This document shows positions 1 through 7,756 of a stretch of 64,000 nt of DNA, piece by piece. Numbering within the stretch: the stretch's first letter is position 1; the number at the start of each line of letters is the position of its first letter. Made by a program: the position numbers and the translations under genes. The DNA is taken from the NCBI RefSeq assembly GCF_001619585.1, contig NZ_LQNT01000012.1, positions 54,688 to 118,687 of the forward strand. Reading direction: 5' to 3'. Source of the stretch: Bhargavaea cecembensis (GTDB lineage: Bacteria > Bacillota > Bacilli > Bacillales_A > Planococcaceae). The notes under the pieces are model-generated. The model was not told the origin of the DNA, made no database searches, and saw only the letters and a program-made list of their open reading frames with translations.

Positions 1-1
1 A

Positions 2-289
2 GGGAAACAGGGACGCCGCCTGACGTTCCGGGAGCTCCCGATTCCGTGGTTCATTGTCGGCTTCCTAGCTGTCAGTGCGATCAACTCGACAGGAATCGTG
101 CCGGCAGCGGTCGCGACGCGCTTTGTCGATCTCGCCTATGTTCTGTTGGCGATGGCCATGGCGGGCATCGGCCTAGGCGTCAGCTTCAATGCATTCCGAA
201 AAGCCGGCTTCAGACCATTCGCGGCCTGCCTGATCGGTTCCATCGTGCTGGCCGGTGTTGTCTACGGATATGTTTTACTCATTGGCTGA
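2..289 (+). CDS. YeiH/UPF0324-family membrane exporter, C-terminal part
   Basis: The window opens inside this gene, and the last 95 codons are visible. The translation is strongly hydrophobic with at least three membrane helices. It ends in a pattern (helix, NST-G-hydrophobic loop, VDLAYVLLAMAMAGIGLGV, then a final helix) that I recognise from the YeiH/UPF0324 family of putative sulfate/sulfite exporters. The family is about 320-350 residues, so roughly the last quarter is here. A bidirectional hairpin follows directly. The family assignment rests on the C-terminus alone, and the substrate is only inferred from the family name. Confidence 0.65.
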   Translation, partial: GKQGRRLTFRELPIPWFIVGFLAVSAINSTGIVPAAVATRFVDLAYVLLAMAMAGIGLGVSFNAFRKAGFRPFAACLIGSIVLAGVVYGYVLLIG

Positions 290-295
290 TACAAA

Positions 296-341
296 AACAG
301 CGCACCGCCTGTCCATATTGGACAGCGGCGCGCTGTTTTTC
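296..341. terminator. Bidirectional terminator between convergent genes
   Basis: An inverted repeat (ACAGCGC... pairing with ...GCGCTGT, inner GTCC/GGAC arms) is flanked by A and T runs on its two sides. It could end both the rightward exporter gene and the leftward DUF2187 gene. Confidence 0.75.
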
Positions 342-348
342 TGTAAGC

Positions 349-573
349 TTATTCAAAGACGTGATAGTTCTTGTGCGACACAACGGTGCGGTCGGACGGC
401 ACGCCGATCGCATCGGCGTCGTCTTTCGTGATCTGTACGATGACCGAGTTCTCGAGGATCTTTTCAATCTTCCCGATGACCTCGTGATCGTTACGGACGA
501 AAGAAATCACCTCGCCCACTTTCCGTGCTGCAACAAACGGCGACTGATCTTTCTGCTTGGCAGGAAAAGCCAT
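349..573 (-). CDS. DUF2187 (YkvS-like) small protein
   Basis: A 74-residue cytosolic protein. After a short basic tail (MAFPAKQKDQSP) it has a compact KOW/SH3-like beta region: 'GEVISFVRNDHEVIGKIEKILENSVIVQI'. I recognise this as the DUF2187 family typified by B. subtilis YkvS, whose function is unknown. The ATG start follows an AAAGGGGTG ribosome binding site. Upstream lies an extended -10 promoter and a strongly structured, terminator-containing leader of about 100 nt, so the gene may be controlled by attenuation. No partner gene lies on this strand. Confidence 0.75.
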   Translation of the reverse strand: MAFPAKQKDQSPFVAARKVGEVISFVRNDHEVIGKIEKILENSVIVQITKDDADAIGVPSDRTVVSHKNYHVFE

Positions 574-968
574 CCTGATCCACCCCTTTGAAATTATCAG
601 TAAAAAGAAAAAGCCCGGGTCTGACCCAAGCGCGAGTACGGAACGGCGAAGTTGCCGGTCCTCCGGACAGGTTGTCCACTACCATTATAGCATACTTTGT
701 ATAATTTTGCTGTTTCCTGATATAAGCAATATTTGACTGCAGGTGTGCGGGTGCCGGAATTCTGTATGGACACAACGTCAAATGTAGTTTAGGATTCTTG
801 AACAGATAGACAGGCGAATCAGAATATTCTTTCCTATAATATTTAAGGGAGGCGTGTCCGTCATTAAGAACCCGAAGGCCCATTTTAATGGAGCAGCAAT
901 TTCAGTAGAATCAACAGACATTCACACAGATTCAATCCACAATAGAGGATTGGAAAAGGGGGAACAGC
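574..968. other. 395-bp divergent intergenic region
   Basis: The region lies between the leftward DUF2187 gene and the rightward DUF997/panF operon. On the minus strand it holds a promoter and structured leader (described separately). On the plus strand there is a TATAAT box at 835-840 without a good -35 match, and the motif GAATCAGAATATTCTTTCC at 816-834, which is repeated almost exactly upstream of the second symporter operon. I see no convincing gene. A 40-codon GTG frame from 853 has a poorly spaced ribosome site and is not called. Confidence 0.6.
598..694 (-). promoter_or_regulatory. Extended -10 promoter and structured leader with attenuator-like hairpin
   Basis: On the minus strand TGCTATAAT (TATAAT at 684-689) is an extended -10. 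The transcript would then fold as GGACA/TGTCC, next CGGA...CGGC-6 nt-GCCG...TCCG, and finally a hairpin at about 605-625 (GGGTC/GACCC core) followed by TTTTTCTTTTT. That last element looks like an intrinsic terminator sitting before the DUF2187 ribosome site. It may be an attenuated leader or an independent small RNA of about 80 nt. I do not recognise a known riboswitch class. Confidence 0.5.
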
Positions 969-1247
969 ATGGATAACAGGGACAAGACAGACTGGCGATT
1001 TAAAGTCGCCAACCGGGAGGCGCTGATCGGATGTGGTTTGGCGCTGCTCAATTTCATCTGGTGGTTCGGTTTTGCATACGGGATGGGGTCGAGGCCGGTG
1101 GAGGAATATTCATACATAATGGGAATGCCGGATTGGTTCTTTTACAGCTGTGTGGTCGGGTTTATTCTGACCACGGTACTCGTCATTTTTGTCGTGACAG
1201 TATTTTTCAAAGAAGTCCCGTTTGAGGAAGAGGAGGAAATGCAATGA
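969..1247 (+). CDS. YhdT/DUF997-type small membrane partner of PanF
   Basis: A 92-residue protein with two membrane helices (about residues 17-38 and 52-78) and an acidic tail (PFEEEEEMQ). Its place directly ahead of and overlapping panF (ATGA) and its 'NREALIGCGLALLNFIWWFGFAYG' segment match the DUF997/YhdT family, which is usually encoded next to sodium:pantothenate symporters. The ATG follows an AAAGGGGG ribosome site. Family knowledge suggests an accessory subunit of the symporter; the sequence does not prove it. A second, unrelated small-subunit/symporter pair occurs near 6 kb. Confidence 0.8.
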   Translation: MDNRDKTDWRFKVANREALIGCGLALLNFIWWFGFAYGMGSRPVEEYSYIMGMPDWFFYSCVVGFILTTVLVIFVVTVFFKEVPFEEEEEMQ

Positions 1248-2719
1248 ATTGGGAGGTCATCATTCCTCTTCTTATTTTCCTCGTCATCATCTTTTTTATC
1301 GGAGTCTGGTCCAGCCGCAAGGGGGCACAGGTTTCGGATGAAAACTTCCTGCAGGATTACTTCTTGGGAGGCAGGGAACTTGGCGGATTTGTACTCGCGA
1401 TGACGATGGTCGCGACCTACGGCAGTGCTTCAAGCTTTCTCGGCGGGCCGGGAACGGCATACACGATGGGCTTTGGCTGGGTTCTCCTTGCGATGTCACA
1501 AGTCGTGACAGGTTATTTCGTCCTGATGGTGCTGGGAAAAAAGTTCGCCATTATGGCGCGGCGGTATCAGGCTCTGACACTTGTCGACTTCTTGAAGGCC
1601 CGCTATAACAGTGCGCCGGTCGTCATCCTTTCCGCCGCTGCCATCATCATCTTCCTGTTCTCGGCAATGGCCGCACAGTGGATCGGCGGGGCGCGTCTTG
1701 TCGAATCCCTGACCGGCTTGAGCTACCATACGGCGCTCGTCATCTTCGCCCTTTCCGTCCTCGTCTACGTTACCATCGGCGGGTTTCGCGCGGTCGCCGT
1801 GACGGACGCTGTCCAGGGCGGCGTGATGGTGATTGGAACGCTCATTCTTTTGGGGGGAGTGGTCATAGCGGGCGGCGGCGTAACGAATATTATCAATGAT
1901 CTCGTTTCTGAAAACCCGAATCTTGTCACGCCGTTCGGGGCGGACGGGAATCTCGGAAAAGCATACGTATCCTCGTTCTGGATACTGGTCGGTGTCGGTG
2001 TCGTCGGACTTCCGCAGATTGCGGTCCGCTCGATGTCCTACAAAAGCTCCAAGTCGATGCACCGCGCGCTGATTATTGGCACGGTCGTCACCGGAGTCAT
2101 CATGCTGAATATGCACCTGATCGGTGTATTTGCACGGCCGATCCTGCCGGGCATCGATGTCGGCGACAAGGTCATTCCGCTCATCTCAATGGAAGTGCTG
2201 CCGGCCTGGCTGGCTGGAATCGTGCTTGCCGCTCCGATGGCGGCCATCATGTCGACCGTCGACTCGCTGTTGATACTCGTTTCCTCCACTGTCGTAAAGG
2301 ACGTCTATCTGAACTATATCAAGCCTGACGCCAGCATCAAGGCAATCAAACGTGCGAGCTTCGGGGTGACGGCTGTTCTGGGGATCATCGTCTACATCCT
2401 GGCACTCGACCCGCCCGATCTGCTCATTTTCCTGAACCTGTTTGCATTTGGCGGTCTTGAGGCGGCGTTTATCTGGCCGATCGTCCTGGGGCTCTACTGG
2501 AAATATGCCAACAAGTACGGGGCCATCGCTTCGATGATTGTCGGTATCGGCAGCTATATCGCCATTCATTTTTACAACCAGGCGAACGGCAATCTGTTCG
2601 GCGTGCATACGGTGACGCTGCCGATCCTCCTGTCATTTGTCGCCTTCATCATTTTCAGCCTGGTCATGAAGCAGGAAGCCTACGACTATGAACGGATCAG
2701 AAAAGGGGAGATTGCATGA
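1244..2719 (+). CDS. panF: Sodium/pantothenate symporter
   Basis: A 491-residue SSS-family carrier with about 13 membrane helices. Many stretches resemble E. coli PanF closely: 'DYFLGGRELGG', 'ATYGSASSFLGGPGTAY', 'KKFAIMARRYQALT', 'GVVGLPQIAVRSMSYK', 'LAAPMAAIMSTVDS' and 'LFAFGGLEAAFIWP'. It should import pantothenate with Na+. It overlaps the DUF997 gene upstream and the M20 hydrolase downstream by 4 bp each, so the three proteins are translationally coupled. The coupling to a hydrolase is unusual for a vitamin importer and suggests catabolic use or an altered substrate. Confidence 0.88.
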   Translation: MNWEVIIPLLIFLVIIFFIGVWSSRKGAQVSDENFLQDYFLGGRELGGFVLAMTMVATYGSASSFLGGPGTAYTMGFGWVLLAMSQVVTGYFVLMVLGKKFAIMARRYQALTLVDFLKARYNSAPVVILSAAAIIIFLFSAMAAQWIGGARLVESLTGLSYHTALVIFALSVLVYVTIGGFRAVAVTDAVQGGVMVIGTLILLGGVVIAGGGVTNIINDLVSENPNLVTPFGADGNLGKAYVSSFWILVGVGVVGLPQIAVRSMSYKSSKSMHRALIIGTVVTGVIMLNMHLIGVFARPILPGIDVGDKVIPLISMEVLPAWLAGIVLAAPMAAIMSTVDSLLILVSSTVVKDVYLNYIKPDASIKAIKRASFGVTAVLGIIVYILALDPPDLLIFLNLFAFGGLEAAFIWPIVLGLYWKYANKYGAIASMIVGIGSYIAIHFYNQANGNLFGVHTVTLPILLSFVAFIIFSLVMKQEAYDYERIRKGEIA

Positions 2720-3936
2720 AGACCGAAATGAAGAGCGTGACCTATCTGAGAGACCGTGAGGCGGTCATCCGCCTGACACAAGAGCTCGTCCGGATCGAAA
2801 GCGTCTACCGCGGCGAAGGCATCCCTGGCGGAAATGAAGAAAAGGTTGCGAACTATGTGGCGGATGTACTCCGTGGCTTTGCCATCGAGACATACGTCGA
2901 AGAAGTTGTTCCCGGAAGGCCGAACGTCATCGGAATTGTGGACTCCGGCAAACCGGGCCCGACGCTCTTGTTTGAAGGGCATACCGATGTCGTGACGGAA
3001 GGGAACCGGGAAGCCTGGACATACGACCCGTTCGGCGCGGAAGTCATCGACGGCCGTATGTACGGACGGGGCACGAATGACACGAAGGGCAACCTTGCCT
3101 GCATGATCACTGCCGTCCACTCGCTTCTTCAGGACGGAGAAGACTTCCGGGGCAAGATTATCCTTTGCATCCCGTGTGACGAGGAAGGCATGATGATCGG
3201 GATCAAGCATTTTATCGAAAGAGGCTGGGCGGACGGTGTGGACGGCGCCATCATCTGCGAGCCGGAGGAAAACAACGTCTGCATCGCCCAGCGCGGCGCG
3301 ATGCGCATCCAGGTCGACATGTACGGCAAGATGGCCCACGGCGCGATTTCCTGGAGCGGGATCAACCCGAACTGGCGGATGGCCCGCCTGATCGTCGAGC
3401 TGGAAAAGCTGGAGAAAGCGGAGCAGGAACGTCTGGGTGAAGATCCATACCTGAAATGGCCGTCGATCACGCCGACCATCCTTCAGGCACCGGTCAAGGG
3501 TGATGCCCAGATCAATGTCATCCCGGATCACTGCCGGATGACACTGGATATCCGGACTGTCCCCGCGCAGGACCATGAAGAGCTGCGAGGAAAGATTGAT
3601 GCCATCATCGAAAAGCTAAAGGCGGAAGACCCGGACTTTAACTGCGAACTGACCGTTCTCGATGACCGTCCGGCAACTGCAACTTCGAAGGATGAGCCCG
3701 TTGTCCGGGCGATTTATGAAGCGGTGCAGCATGTGACGGGGAAGCAGCCGATCTACAACGGCGTGCCGGGTGCAACCGACGGCACCTTCCTCCACGTGCA
3801 CGGTATCCCGATCGTGACAATCGGGGCAGGCGACCGGGACATTCCCCACCAGATCGACGAATACGTCGATATCGAGGAACTTGCCGAGACGACTGCGATT
3901 TACCGGGATGCGGCACTGCGCTTCCTGAACAGATAA
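2716..3936 (+). CDS. M20-family metallohydrolase coupled to PanF
   Basis: A 406-residue cytosolic enzyme of the ArgE/DapE/CPG2 clan. Metal ligands are visible: H89 and D91 in GHTD, D122 in GRGTND, the catalytic pair E156/E157, E182 in CEPEEN, and a C-terminal PHQIDE histidine. These enzymes remove acyl groups from, or cleave peptides of, amino acids using two zinc ions. The start ATG overlaps the panF stop, so the substrate is probably whatever the symporter brings in. An amide bond between pantoate and beta-alanine would be a chemically suitable target, but that is speculation. Ordinary dipeptidase or acetylornithine-type activity is the alternative. Confidence 0.8.
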   Translation: MKTEMKSVTYLRDREAVIRLTQELVRIESVYRGEGIPGGNEEKVANYVADVLRGFAIETYVEEVVPGRPNVIGIVDSGKPGPTLLFEGHTDVVTEGNREAWTYDPFGAEVIDGRMYGRGTNDTKGNLACMITAVHSLLQDGEDFRGKIILCIPCDEEGMMIGIKHFIERGWADGVDGAIICEPEENNVCIAQRGAMRIQVDMYGKMAHGAISWSGINPNWRMARLIVELEKLEKAEQERLGEDPYLKWPSITPTILQAPVKGDAQINVIPDHCRMTLDIRTVPAQDHEELRGKIDAIIEKLKAEDPDFNCELTVLDDRPATATSKDEPVVRAIYEAVQHVTGKQPIYNGVPGATDGTFLHVHGIPIVTIGAGDRDIPHQIDEYVDIEELAETTAIYRDAALRFLNR

Positions 3937-3987
3937 GGGGCGGGTTTATCGCGCTCCGGAGAAGTTTGGGTTTTGATAGCAAGGAGA

Positions 3988-4017
3988 GCGGCCGGATTAA
4001 AATCCGGCCGCTTTTTT
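3988..4017 (+). terminator. Terminator of the panF operon
   Basis: GCGGCCGGATT, a two-base loop AA and its exact complement are followed by a T run: a strong intrinsic terminator about 50 bp after the M20 stop codon. Confidence 0.9.
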
Positions 4018-4073
4018 ATGAATTCAACCCATCGGGTGCCCGCTTTCACGCCCAATGGAGTAAGACCCCCACC

Positions 4074-4104
4074 AAAAACCCCCTGCGGTTTATATCGCAG
4101 GGGG
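4074..4104 (-). terminator. Terminator of the amino-acid permease gene
   Basis: CCCCCTGCG and CGCAGGGGG arms enclose an 8-nt loop, and a T run on the minus strand (AAAAA at 4074-4078) follows. The hairpin lies 19 bp past the permease stop. Confidence 0.85.
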
Positions 4105-4122
4105 ACGTTTTGACTTTTAAAT

Positions 4123-5553
4123 TCATTCAGGCGACCGCTGCACCTGGGCCGGGGCCTGTCCGAGTCCTGTTGCTTCCTGCTTCCTGCGGTAGAACAGGAA
4201 GTAGATGCCGATGACTCCGAGGGCGACGAGGGTGGTCAGGATGACCTGGATCTGCATCGACGGGATGAAGAACATCGCCAGGTAGATGCCCGCGACAACA
4301 ATGATCGTCGCGTATGTCAGGTAAGGGAACAGCCACATCTTGACCGGCAGGTGGCCACGCTCCTGCTCAAGCCGTTTCCGCATGCGCAGCTGCGAGAAGC
4401 TGATGATCAGGTAGACGAGAAGGGCGACCGCACCTGATGAGTTGATCAGGAACAGGAAGACCTTATCCGGTGAAATAAAGTTCATGATGCAGGCGACATA
4501 AGAGAAGACGGTACTGAACAGGATCGCCCGCACCGGGACGCCTTTTTTGCTGAGCTTCAGGAAGTACTTCGGCGCATCTCCTTTTTTGGCCATTCCAAAC
4601 AGCATCCGGGAGTTTGCGTAGAGTGCCGAGTTCAGGCAGCTTAGCACCGCCGTCAGGACGACGAAGTTCATAATCTGAGCGGCCGCAGGAATGCCAATGT
4701 GGTCGAGTACGGCAACGAACGGACTGACGAGGATGTTCGCCGAGTTCCACGGAAGGAGTGTCACAACAACGGCAATTGAACCGATATAGAAGATGAGGAT
4801 CCGCCAGACGACGCTGTTGGTTGCTGTACGTACGGAGCGTACAGGGTTCTCTGATTCACCGGCAGCGATGGCAACGATTTCAGTGCCCATGAACGAGAAG
4901 ATGACAACAGTGATTCCAAGCATGATGGCGCCGAATCCGGACGGCATAAACCCGCCTTCACCAATCAGATTGACTGTGCCCGGAGCCTCGATGCCCGGGT
5001 ACCAGCCGAACAGGACGGCAACGCCAAGCACGAGGAAAAGCGTGATGGCGACGACTTTGATGAGGGAGAACCAATATTCGAATTCACCGAACGCCTTGAC
5101 GGAGAACAGGTTCGTAGCAGTCAGCGCCACCGTCAGAATCAGGCTCATCAGCCAGATCGGGAAGTCCGGGATCCAATATTGGATGATGGCCGCACCGGCA
5201 AGCGCCTCGATGGCGATGACGACCACCCAGAAAAACCAGTACAGCCAGCCGATCGTGAATCCGGCCCAGGGTCCGATTGCTTCATTCGCGTAGGTCGAGA
5301 ACGAACCGCTCGTCGGGTAGGCGGCGGCCATCTCACCGAGCATCCTCATGACCAGGACAACAATGAGTCCGGCAAACGCGTAGGAAAGTATGGCCCCCGG
5401 CCCGACGGAGTTGATGACTGCGCCGCTCCCGATAAAGAGCCCGGCGCCGATCACCCCCGCGATAGAAATCATGGTGATGTGGCGGGTTTTCAGGTCTGAT
5501 TTCATACCCGGCTGTGTACTTGCACCGGGTTCTGTCTGGTTCTGTAAGGTCAT
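4123..5553 (-). CDS. APC-family amino-acid permease (GabP/AnsP type)
   Basis: A 476-residue integral membrane protein with about 12 helices. It has the amino-acid/polyamine/cation signature near its N-terminus ('ISIAGVIGAGLFIGSG') and 'YPTSGSFSTYANEAIGPWAGFTIGWLYWFFWV' in helix 3. It resembles the GABA/asparagine/aromatic group of Bacillus permeases. Given the nearby beta-alanine and alanine genes, GABA, beta-alanine or alanine are reasonable substrates (inference). A CcpA-type cre lies between its likely promoter and start, so glucose repression is expected. The ATG follows an AAAGGGG site. Confidence 0.8.
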   Translation of the reverse strand: MTLQNQTEPGASTQPGMKSDLKTRHITMISIAGVIGAGLFIGSGAVINSVGPGAILSYAFAGLIVVLVMRMLGEMAAAYPTSGSFSTYANEAIGPWAGFTIGWLYWFFWVVVIAIEALAGAAIIQYWIPDFPIWLMSLILTVALTATNLFSVKAFGEFEYWFSLIKVVAITLFLVLGVAVLFGWYPGIEAPGTVNLIGEGGFMPSGFGAIMLGITVVIFSFMGTEIVAIAAGESENPVRSVRTATNSVVWRILIFYIGSIAVVVTLLPWNSANILVSPFVAVLDHIGIPAAAQIMNFVVLTAVLSCLNSALYANSRMLFGMAKKGDAPKYFLKLSKKGVPVRAILFSTVFSYVACIMNFISPDKVFLFLINSSGAVALLVYLIISFSQLRMRKRLEQERGHLPVKMWLFPYLTYATIIVVAGIYLAMFFIPSMQIQVILTTLVALGVIGIYFLFYRRKQEATGLGQAPAQVQRSPE

Positions 5554-5584
5554 TATAAAATCCCCTTTCTGCTATAGGCGCTTC

Positions 5585-5598
5585 GGGAAGCGCTTTCA
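5585..5598. promoter_or_regulatory. cre (CcpA) site before the permease gene
   Basis: GGGAAGCGCTTTCA (reverse TGAAAGCGCTTCCC) is close to the palindromic cre consensus. It lies about 30 bp before the permease start, a position from which CcpA typically blocks elongation. Confidence 0.65.
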
Positions 5599-5730
5599 TA
5601 AGTTGTTTGAAGATACTGACCTTTCTTTATCATAGTGAAACGGAAGGATTAAAGGAATAGACAGGACGTCAAATGCTCGTTCGGAATCGGTGACGGAATG
5701 TAAAAAGATTCTTTGCGGCATAGCAATGCC

Positions 5731-5766
5731 TAGCCGATACCAAACGGATGGCAGTCGTATCGGCTA
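5731..5766. repeat. Long-armed inverted repeat in the permease leader region
   Basis: Perfect 10-bp arms (TAGCCGATAC / GTATCGGCTA) are separated by 16 nt, directly beside a smaller GGCAT/ATGCC hairpin (5717-5730). There is no T run on either side, so it is not a simple terminator. It may be an RNA structure or a regulator site. Confidence 0.5.
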
Positions 5767-5955
5767 CGGTAATCCCAATAGGACCACGGCCGTTCAATCA
5801 GATGGAATTTGCCTGAATTGGTAAGGGTATCCGTGAATGTTAGACAGACTGTCCAGAGAATTGGAGTGTTCTTTATACACAAATATAGAAGAATCAGAAT
5901 CTTCTATCCATTACGATGGTTAGTGAGAGTTCCTGAAGACTTGCTTCAACTATAT

Positions 5956-5969
5956 TGAAAGCGTTGTCA
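5956..5969 (+). promoter_or_regulatory. cre (CcpA) site before the DUF3311/symporter operon
   Basis: TGAAAGCGTTGTCA fits the WTGNAANCGNWNNCW pattern and ends 30 bp before the DUF3311 start. It predicts carbon catabolite control of the operon. Confidence 0.6.
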
Positions 5970-5999
5970 TCTCGGACCAAAATCGCAGGGGGGAAATGC

Positions 6000-6218
6000 A
6001 TGAAAGCAACATTCAAAACGCCTAAGACGTACAAGGGGTGGATCGGTCTATTTGCTATTCTGACGATCGTATTATTGGGGAGCTGGCCGGTCATTCCGCT
6101 GCTGAACCATGAAACGATCGTATTCGGCATGCCGATTCTCATGACTTGGTCAGTCATCCTGATTTTCCTGACCACAGGAATTCTGATGCTACTGAATAAG
6201 ATGGGGGTGAATGATTGA
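6000..6218 (+). CDS. DUF3311-like small membrane subunit
   Basis: A 72-residue protein with two helices, around residues 14-33 and 46-65. The loop between them ('PLLNHETIVFGMPILMTW') matches the DUF3311 pattern of a Pro, an Asn, 'FG-P' and a Trp. DUF3311 proteins are commonly encoded just before SSS symporters. I chose the ATG at 6000 because GCAGGGGGGAAA precedes it. The stop overlaps the next start (TGATG), so coupling to the symporter is near certain. Its role as an auxiliary symporter subunit is inferred from context. Confidence 0.7.
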   Translation: MKATFKTPKTYKGWIGLFAILTIVLLGSWPVIPLLNHETIVFGMPILMTWSVILIFLTTGILMLLNKMGVND

Positions 6219-7723
6219 TGGCACAGTGGGTTCCTTTTATGATTACGGTTTCCTATATGGTGATTGCGGTCTGGCTGGGCTTTGGGGCAGGCAAGGGACG
6301 CAATATGAACAAGGTGGAAGAATGGGGAGTAGCCGGCCGAAGTCTTGGTCCTCTCGTTATGTACCTGCTGGTAGGCGCGGGGGGAATTAGCGCTTACACA
6401 TTCATGGGAGCGCCTGGTTGGGCCTATTCCAAAGGCGTTCCGGTTCTGTACGTCGTCGTTTATCTGACGTTTATGGGAATAACCGCCTGGTATCTTGGTC
6501 CAAAAGTGTGGGACCTTGGCGTGAAGTACAACCATGTGACGCAAGGGGCAGCGATCACGCATCGTTATGAAAGCCCAGCCTTGGGGGCCCTTGCTTCCTT
6601 TGTCACTTCAATTGGCGTTCTTGCATACGCGGTTCTTCAAACCACCGGATCGGCTTATATTCTGAATGTCATGAGCCATGGGAAAATACCTGTCTGGCTG
6701 GGCGTGATCTTGTCACTGGCCGTCATTTCAATCTATTTGTTCAAGAGCGGTCTGCGTGCAATCGGGATCACCAATGCGTTTCAGGGGGCGCTCATGTTCG
6801 TTGTTTCCTGGGCATTCGGACTTTGGGCGGTCAAACAGTTTACAGGCGGTTATTCATTTGCTCCGGTGTTTGAGCGGGTCCGCGAAGATGCACCACAATT
6901 CCTGACACTCCCAGGCAATTTAGGAGATATGGGCTTTGCGTTTTGGACGACATCCATCTTGATCTCCATGGTATCAGTATGGCAGACTCACTGGATCCAG
7001 TGGATGGGTGCCAACACTAAAAAATCGATCCGTACCGCAGCCACGATGCTCCCGACTTACTACATCGTTTGTATCCCGATGCTGGTCGTGGGATTCATCG
7101 GCATCTTCGTCTACCCATCGCTCGCCCAAGCCGACACGGTCGCGATCCAAATGGCGATGGACAGCATGCCTGTCGTCATTGCAGGACTTCTGGGAGCGGG
7201 AACATTGGCGGCGGCCATGTCCTCGAGTGAGCCGTGTATTCACGGGACTGCACTTAGCTACAGCAAGGATATTATCCAGCCGATCTTTAAAATCTCTGAT
7301 GAGAAGGCAGGGAAAATGACACGCTGGCTCATCTTCCCGATCATGGGTCTGATCGTTGCGCCAATCTCAATCATGCAGCCTGCCAGCCTTGTCTACATCC
7401 TGCTGATCGGTTACGGCTTCATTGGACAGGCATTCCCGGCACTTGTCGGCATGTTCTTCTGGCCGCGTGCAACAAAGCAGGGCGCATTCTGGGGGCTGGC
7501 AGCCGGCTTTGTCGTGACTCTTGCCTTCTCGGTCTGGTTCCCGCATCCGCTGGGCATTCACGCCGGAATATGGGGACTGTTCGTCAACCTGCCGATCTTC
7601 TTTATTGTCTCTCTCTTGACCGAGCCGGTCTCCAAGAAGACAGTCGAAGACTTCTTCCCGGATATGGTCGATGAACTTTATGAAGAAGTCCCGGAAACGA
7701 CAACCAAGCCGGCGTCAATCTGA
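6218..7723 (+). CDS. Sodium:solute symporter (SSS family)
   Basis: A 501-residue carrier with about 13 helices. SSS landmarks include 'EEWGVAGRSLGPLVMYLLVGAGGISAYTFMGAPGWAY', 'GLRAIGITNAFQG' and 'AGTLAAAMSSSEPCIHGTALSYSKDI'. The ATG at 6218 overlaps the upstream stop and has a GGGGGTGA ribosome site. The substrate cannot be read from sequence. Operon partners (amidohydrolase, C45 hydrolase, PaiB-like protein, carbamoylase) suggest an amide, N-acyl or N-carbamoyl amino compound. An upstream cre suggests catabolite repression. Confidence 0.82.
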   Translation: MAQWVPFMITVSYMVIAVWLGFGAGKGRNMNKVEEWGVAGRSLGPLVMYLLVGAGGISAYTFMGAPGWAYSKGVPVLYVVVYLTFMGITAWYLGPKVWDLGVKYNHVTQGAAITHRYESPALGALASFVTSIGVLAYAVLQTTGSAYILNVMSHGKIPVWLGVILSLAVISIYLFKSGLRAIGITNAFQGALMFVVSWAFGLWAVKQFTGGYSFAPVFERVREDAPQFLTLPGNLGDMGFAFWTTSILISMVSVWQTHWIQWMGANTKKSIRTAATMLPTYYIVCIPMLVVGFIGIFVYPSLAQADTVAIQMAMDSMPVVIAGLLGAGTLAAAMSSSEPCIHGTALSYSKDIIQPIFKISDEKAGKMTRWLIFPIMGLIVAPISIMQPASLVYILLIGYGFIGQAFPALVGMFFWPRATKQGAFWGLAAGFVVTLAFSVWFPHPLGIHAGIWGLFVNLPIFFIVSLLTEPVSKKTVEDFFPDMVDELYEEVPETTTKPASI

Positions 7724-7756
7724 TATGAATTTGTTCATGGAAGGGGAAATGCCATT

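Larger units (their letters stand above)
5554..5999. other. 446-bp divergent regulatory region
   Basis: The region lies between the leftward permease and the rightward DUF3311/symporter operon. It holds two cre-like sites (5585-5598 and 5956-5969), a stem-loop with 10-bp perfect arms TAGCCGATAC (5731-5740) and GTATCGGCTA (5757-5766), and a copy of the GAATCAGAAT-n-TTCT motif (5891-5909). The motif copy lies inside a 6-7-6 inverted repeat, AGAAGA/TCTTCT. I see no gene. Confidence 0.7.

Noticed and set aside
491..883. 130-codon minus-strand frame overlapping the DUF2187 gene and its leader
   Set aside because: It covers the promoter and hairpins of the DUF2187 gene, has no ribosome site and no recognisable domain.
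853..972. 40-codon GTG frame just before the DUF997 gene
   Set aside because: The purine-rich stretch sits only one base before the GTG, there is no recognisable protein, and the frame runs into the real gene.
5894..6562. 222-codon minus-strand frame opposite the DUF3311 and symporter starts
   Set aside because: Shadow of two real overlapping genes on the plus strand, with basic low-complexity composition.
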